NCBI GenBank assembly: GCA_964534095.1
Contig: CAZHPF010000030.1
Coordinates: 1-9,843 of the forward strand
Reading direction: 5' to 3'
Length of the DNA: 9,843 bases
DNA from: CALMSM01 sp964534095
GTDB lineage: Bacteria > Patescibacteriota > Saccharimonadia > Saccharimonadales > CALMSM01
Below, piece after piece: positions 6,215 through 9,843 of the stretch; within the stretch, counting starts at the first letter, position 1; every line of letters starts with the position of its first letter. The translations under genes were made by a program, and so were the position numbers. The notes beneath the pieces are model-generated. The model was not told the origin of the DNA. It was given only the letters and a program-made list of their open reading frames with translations, and ran no database searches.

Positions 6215-6628
6215 CTATTTACCTTCCTTTTTGGCACCATATTTAGAGCGGCCTTGTTTGCGGTTTTGCACGCCTTGGAGATCAAGGTGACCGCGCACTA
6301 CGTGGTAACGCACGCCGGGAAGGTCTGGCACACGGCCGCCACGAATCATCACCACCGCATGTTCTTGCAGGTTGTGGCCTTCGCCGCCAATATACGCCCA
6401 AACTTCGTAGCCGTTGTTCAAACGAACACGAGCAACTTTGCGAAGCGCCGAGTTTGGTTTTTTAGGGGTTTTGGTTGTGACTTTCACGCAAACGCCGCGT
6501 TTGAACGGCGCTGGTTTTTCATAGTTTTTGGTTTTTAGGTTGTTAGTAACGCGCTGCAGAGCCGGCGAATTGCTTTTTGGCTTCGCTTTGGCTCGTGGCT
6601 TACGCACTAACTGGTTAATAGTTGGCAT
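6215..6628 (-). CDS. rpsL: 30S ribosomal protein S12
   Basis: S12 sits at the decoding centre and controls accuracy of tRNA selection. The start is the ATG at 6628 (MPTINQLVRKPR, the family start), supported by AAGGAG 5 nt upstream; an in-frame ATG at 6682 would add 18 residues with no family match. The resulting 137 residues include the short insert before KRGVC also seen in the longer Gram-positive-type S12. TPKKPNSALRKVARVRL (about 54-70) keeps the Lys whose change gives streptomycin resistance. IGGEGHNLQEHAVV and GGRVPDLPGVRYH (about 97-109) follow; in the latter the usual Lys of RVKDLPG is Pro101, while the adjacent Asp (the RimO-modified residue in E. coli) is kept. It is co-transcribed with rpsG. 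Confidence 0.97.
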   Translation of the reverse strand: MPTINQLVRKPRAKAKPKSNSPALQRVTNNLKTKNYEKPAPFKRGVCVKVTTKTPKKPNSALRKVARVRLNNGYEVWAYIGGEGHNLQEHAVVMIRGGRVPDLPGVRYHVVRGHLDLQGVQNRKQGRSKYGAKKEGK

Positions 6629-6633
6629 GTGTT

Positions 6634-6639
6634 CTCCTT
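6634..6639 (-). promoter_or_regulatory. Shine-Dalgarno that fixes the rpsL start
   Basis: AAGGAG on the minus strand followed by AACAC and ATG: ideal 5-nt spacing to the ATG at 6628, against the longer in-frame alternative at 6682. Confidence 0.85.
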
Positions 6640-6650
6640 GTCTACCGCTG

Positions 6651-6672
6651 CGAACAGATGCCATTCTGTTCG
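6651..6672 (-). promoter_or_regulatory. 8-bp hairpin between rpoC and rpsL
   Basis: CGAACAGA (6651-6658) and TCTGTTCG (6665-6672) form a perfect 8-bp stem with a 6-nt loop. No U-tract follows on either strand, so it is not an intrinsic terminator. It lies 11 nt upstream of the rpsL Shine-Dalgarno and could be an RNase processing site, a transcript-stability element or a ribosomal-protein binding site. A TATAAA (minus strand 6687-6682) lies just upstream but has no good -35 partner. Confidence 0.55.
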
Positions 6673-6704
6673 GCTCGGACATTTATATGCTAAGCGTAAC
6701 TTTA

Positions 6705-9700
6705 CTAGATTTCTTGGCTTAGGTCAACAGGTTCAGCATCAACTTTTGGCTCATATCCCGTACCGACCGGTATACGGCGACCCAGGATAACGTTCTCTTT
6801 CAAGCCATACAACCGGTCTGTCTTACCGCTTGTCGCAGCTGCTATTAACACACGAGTGGTGTCCTGGAACGATGCGGCGCTTAAGAATGAGTCGGTACTG
6901 AGGCTCGCCTTAGTAATACCCAGTAACAGTTGTGTAACTTTAGCTGGCTGTTTATTAGCAGCGTCCAGTTGTTCGTTTGCCTCTACGACCGCAAGCTTGC
7001 TCACTACATCACCAGTAACAAATTCGCTATCGCCCGAGTCCTCGATCTGGACACGGCTGAACATCTGGCGAACGATGATTTCAAGGTGTTTGTCGGCAAT
7101 GTTTTGGCCTTGGCCGGCAAAAATACCTAGGATCTCATTCATGATGTAGCGCTGCGTAGCTTCTACCCCCTGTAAGCGTACAAGGTCATGCAAGTTTACT
7201 GAACCATTGGTTAACTGCTGCCCAGCTACTGCCGTGTCACCATCTTTTAGTAAGATTTGTTTGAAGCCTGGGATTTCGTAGCGCATGATACTCTTGCTGC
7301 TTGGCACAATGACGACAGCCTTGTCGGTGACTTCAGCTTTGCCGGCCGCAGGGGCAATAAGTGGATCAGCATTACCTTTACGAGCCGCTACGACATCGCC
7401 AATAGCGACTTCACTACCGCTGGCAATATGCACTTTTCGGCCATCGAGTTCAAGCTCTACTTTGTGGTTATCGTTTGCCGCGACTTGTACGATATAGTTC
7501 TCGCCTTCTTCCCAGACTGATGCCGTACCGGTAATATCCGATAGATACGCTTGGCCTTTCGGAGTGCGGACTTCGAACAATTCTTCTACACGATTTAGTC
7601 CTTGGGCGGTATCATCAGCTACGACAGCACCTGAGCGGTGTTTAGAGTCAAGCGACAGCTGTGTGCCTGGTTCACCAATGGACTGCGCTGCAATGACACC
7701 GATAGGATGGTGGTCTGCCACCAAATTGCCGGTCGCAGGGTCTACACCATAGGATTTTTGCGGGACACCACGAACGCTGGTACAAGAAAGTGCGCTCATG
7801 ATACGAACGCCGTCTACTGCTTCGTCACTATCGATTTGGGCAGCCATAGCTGGTGTGACTTGATCACCGGCTTTACCGTATGAAGGCAGGTTAACAGCCA
7901 GGTGGCGGCCTTCCAATCGAGTAGCGTAAGAAACACCGATAGCGTCAGCATCGGCGCGCAGCATAGCAAAGCCCGGGTCGGTATCGTCATCAGCGATCGT
8001 AAAGACGTCTTGCGCTACATCAACCAAACGACGTGTCAAATAGCCAGCATCAGCGGTTTTAAGCGCAATGTCGATCAATGCTTTTCGGGTACCGCGTGTA
8101 CCGGTAAAGTATTCCAGCGGGGTCAATCCTTGGACATAGCCGGATTTTACCGGCAGCTCAATGGCTCGGCCAGTCGCATCGGAGAATACACCCAACATAC
8201 CGACTGACATTTTCATTTGCGAAATATTACCACGCGCGCCAGAAGTGATGGCGATTGCCATTGACGAACGGCTGTTCTCCATTTGCTTGGCCAACATATT
8301 TTGGACATGAGTGTCAACTTTCGTCCAGTTATCAACTGTTAAGCGGTAGCGCTCTTCTTCGGTAATGAAGCCTTGCTCGTATTGCTCGCTGATAGCTGCA
8401 GTACGCTTTTCACCCTCATCAAGTTCAGCCGGTAAGCCCTCCACCAGGGCAAAGTCACCCATCCCCATTGAGATGCCGGACTTAGTCGCATAGAAGAAGC
8501 CGGCGTCTTTCAGTTCGTCAGCAATTTCAGCGGTTATTTCTTGGCCGTAGCGCTGGTACACCTGTGCCATAACACTGGCGAGCTTTTTCTTGGTCATAGG
8601 CTCGTCTTGGAACGGAAAGTCTTCGGGTAACAACTCGTTGAACAACAAACGTCCAAGCGTTGTTTCGCGCACTTCACCGCGGAACGGTACACGAACACGG
8701 CTTTGTAGCGTAATCATACCTTTATCACGAGCCATAACAGCTTCGTCAATCCCCATAAAGGCATAGGGCTTCTTCTGCTCGCTGTCTGGTTCGTAAGTAA
8801 GGTAGTAACAACCGAGCACGATGTCTTGTTCGATGTGTAAAATTGGTGTGCCGTCGGCTGGCTTCAGCAGGTTTTTGTTGCTGGCCATGATTTCGCGGGC
8901 TTCTTTTTGCGCGGCATCGCTAAGCGGCAAGTGAACTGCCATTTGGTCCCCGTCAAAGTCAGCGTTAAAGCCTTTACAGACCAGCGGATGAAGCTGAATG
9001 GCACGGCCTTCGATCAGCACTGGCTGAAACGCCTGAATACTCAGGCGATGTAGTGATGGTGCACGGTTGAGCAGCACGTATTTGCCACGAATGGCATCGT
9101 CGAGTGCATCCCAGACAGCCGTTTCGCCGGCTTCGATCATATGTGTTGCTGAGCGAATGTTATGTGCATAATCATTAGCAATCAACCATCCGATTACAAA
9201 CGGCTTGAATAGCTCGAGCGCCATCATTTTTGGCAGGCCGCACTGGTACATTTTGAGTTCAGGACCAGCCACAATAACTGAACGGCCAGAGTAGTCTACG
9301 CGCTTACCGAGAAGGTTTTGGCGGAAGCGTCCTTGCTTGCCTTTGAGCATGTCGCTCAATGACTTGAGGCGACGTCGTTGGCCGGTGGCGGCAACCGCAC
9401 GGCCAGAGCGGGCATTGTTATTGTCAATCAAAGCATCAACTGCCTCCTGAAGCATACGTTGTTCATTACGACGGATAACTTCCGGCGCGTTGAGGTCAAT
9501 CAACTTCTTGAGTCGGTTATTACGGTTAATAACTCTCCGGTAGAGGTCGTTAAGGTCACTAGTGGCAAACCGACCACCAGTAAGCTGCACCATAGGGCGA
9601 AGATCCGGAGGAATGACAGGCAAAACCGTGACGCACATACTAGATGGTTCAATCCCGGCACGTTGCATGCTTTCGAGCAGGCGAAGCCGCTTCATGATTT

Positions 9701-9843
9701 TCTTCTTGCGTTGGCCTTTGGCGTCTTCGGCTTCTTCGCTCAACTGGGCAATCAGTCTTTTCAGGTCAACTTCTGTCAATAGGTCAAGCAGCACTGCGCC
9801 GACCATCCCGACCTCAATGATATCAGCAAGCTCGTCAGGCAGT
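6705..9843 (-). CDS. rpoC: RNA polymerase beta' subunit, N-terminus beyond window
   Basis: This subunit carries the catalytic Mg2+ of bacterial RNA polymerase. The frame is open to the right edge: twelve codons precede the first Met in view, and comparison with E. coli suggests roughly 165 N-terminal residues, including the first zinc ribbon, lie outside. Seen in order: RPMVQLTGGRFATSDLNDLYRR, DYSGRSVIV, the catalytic loop NADFDGD (8946-8966, all three Asp present), the bridge helix (8175-8243), GYLTRRLVDVAQD, the trigger-loop region after AAQSIGEPGTQ (7629-7661) and the C-terminal GLKENVILGRRIPVGTGY. No large SI3-type insert interrupts the trigger loop. The bridge helix, F-loop region, trigger helix and second zinc site all depart from residues normally invariant in bacteria, although the frame is intact and flanking blocks are conserved. 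It ends in TAG, 76 nt before rpsL. Confidence 0.97.
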   Translation of the reverse strand, partial: LPDELADIIEVGMVGAVLLDLLTEVDLKRLIAQLSEEAEDAKGQRKKKIMKRLRLLESMQRAGIEPSSMCVTVLPVIPPDLRPMVQLTGGRFATSDLNDLYRRVINRNNRLKKLIDLNAPEVIRRNEQRMLQEAVDALIDNNNARSGRAVAATGQRRRLKSLSDMLKGKQGRFRQNLLGKRVDYSGRSVIVAGPELKMYQCGLPKMMALELFKPFVIGWLIANDYAHNIRSATHMIEAGETAVWDALDDAIRGKYVLLNRAPSLHRLSIQAFQPVLIEGRAIQLHPLVCKGFNADFDGDQMAVHLPLSDAAQKEAREIMASNKNLLKPADGTPILHIEQDIVLGCYYLTYEPDSEQKKPYAFMGIDEAVMARDKGMITLQSRVRVPFRGEVRETTLGRLLFNELLPEDFPFQDEPMTKKKLASVMAQVYQRYGQEITAEIADELKDAGFFYATKSGISMGMGDFALVEGLPAELDEGEKRTAAISEQYEQGFITEEERYRLTVDNWTKVDTHVQNMLAKQMENSRSSMAIAITSGARGNISQMKMSVGMLGVFSDATGRAIELPVKSGYVQGLTPLEYFTGTRGTRKALIDIALKTADAGYLTRRLVDVAQDVFTIADDDTDPGFAMLRADADAIGVSYATRLEGRHLAVNLPSYGKAGDQVTPAMAAQIDSDEAVDGVRIMSALSCTSVRGVPQKSYGVDPATGNLVADHHPIGVIAAQSIGEPGTQLSLDSKHRSGAVVADDTAQGLNRVEELFEVRTPKGQAYLSDITGTASVWEEGENYIVQVAANDNHKVELELDGRKVHIASGSEVAIGDVVAARKGNADPLIAPAAGKAEVTDKAVVIVPSSKSIMRYEIPGFKQILLKDGDTAVAGQQLTNGSVNLHDLVRLQGVEATQRYIMNEILGIFAGQGQNIADKHLEIIVRQMFSRVQIEDSGDSEFVTGDVVSKLAVVEANEQLDAANKQPAKVTQLLLGITKASLSTDSFLSAASFQDTTRVLIAAATSGKTDRLYGLKENVILGRRIPVGTGYEPKVDAEPVDLSQEI

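Noticed and set aside
6629..6682. Longer rpsL start at 6682 adding 18 residues
   Set aside because: The S12 family starts at MPTINQLVRK, and the AAGGAG site at ideal spacing marks 6628; the added stretch is the hairpin-bearing leader.
7902..9782. Plus-strand open frames opposite rpoC
   Set aside because: Antisense shadows; no promoter or ribosome site, and rpoC is certain on the other strand.
1..9843. Search for tRNA, CRISPR array, insertion sequence, toxin-antitoxin or phage genes
   Set aside because: I saw no cloverleaf, no regularly spaced repeats, no transposase and no flanking terminal repeats; gaps are all under about 210 nt.

Overview
The window carries, entirely on the minus strand, a bacterial rpoC-str transcription/translation gene block. 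Read in the direction of transcription (right to left) the order is: the 3' three-quarters of rpoC, rpsL (S12), rpsG (S7), four small unrecognised genes, fusA (EF-G), one unrecognised 203-residue gene, tuf (EF-Tu), an intrinsic terminator, and the start of another small gene running off the left edge. The order rpoC-rpsL-rpsG-fusA-tuf is ancestral in bacteria. What is unusual is the extra small genes and the residues found in otherwise near-invariant motifs. The sequence style (EF-Tu N-terminus, diverged RpoC, short genes, mid GC) most resembles Candidatus Saccharibacteria (TM7) or another Patescibacteria/CPR lineage. This is recalled resemblance, not a search result.

Region by region: 1-184 holds the 5' part of an unknown gene with its own good sigma70-like promoter almost touching the start codon. 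253-306 holds the tuf terminator and a small hairpin. 306-1487 is tuf, with a clear promoter at 1562-1590 and a leader of about 70 nt. 1689-2300 is an unknown gene whose N-terminus resembles the left-edge gene. 2339-4426 is fusA. 4427-4548 is a 122-nt gap. 4549-5724 holds four tightly packed small genes, the first with a strong Shine-Dalgarno sequence built on the rpsG stop codon. 5733-6212 is rpsG and 6215-6628 is rpsL, separated by 2 nt. 6629-6704 holds an 8-bp hairpin. 6705-9843 is partial rpoC. There is no tRNA, rRNA, CRISPR array, insertion sequence or phage gene.

Together the genes supply the catalytic subunit of RNA polymerase, two 30S proteins of the decoding/head region and the two main elongation GTPases. 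The likely interest lies in residue-level departures inside these housekeeping proteins. EF-G has the G4 guanine-specificity motif NKIN instead of NKxD and lacks the Ser-Ala of G5. RpoC keeps the catalytic Mg2+ loop (NADFDGD) but has a rewritten trigger-loop helix, bridge helix and F-loop region, and has lost three of the four cysteines of the second zinc site. S12 has Pro where the streptomycin-pocket Lys normally sits. None of ten genes stops with TGA. I did not find an obvious new defence or mobile system; the candidates for something undescribed are these core-machinery variants and the family of small genes embedded in the operon.
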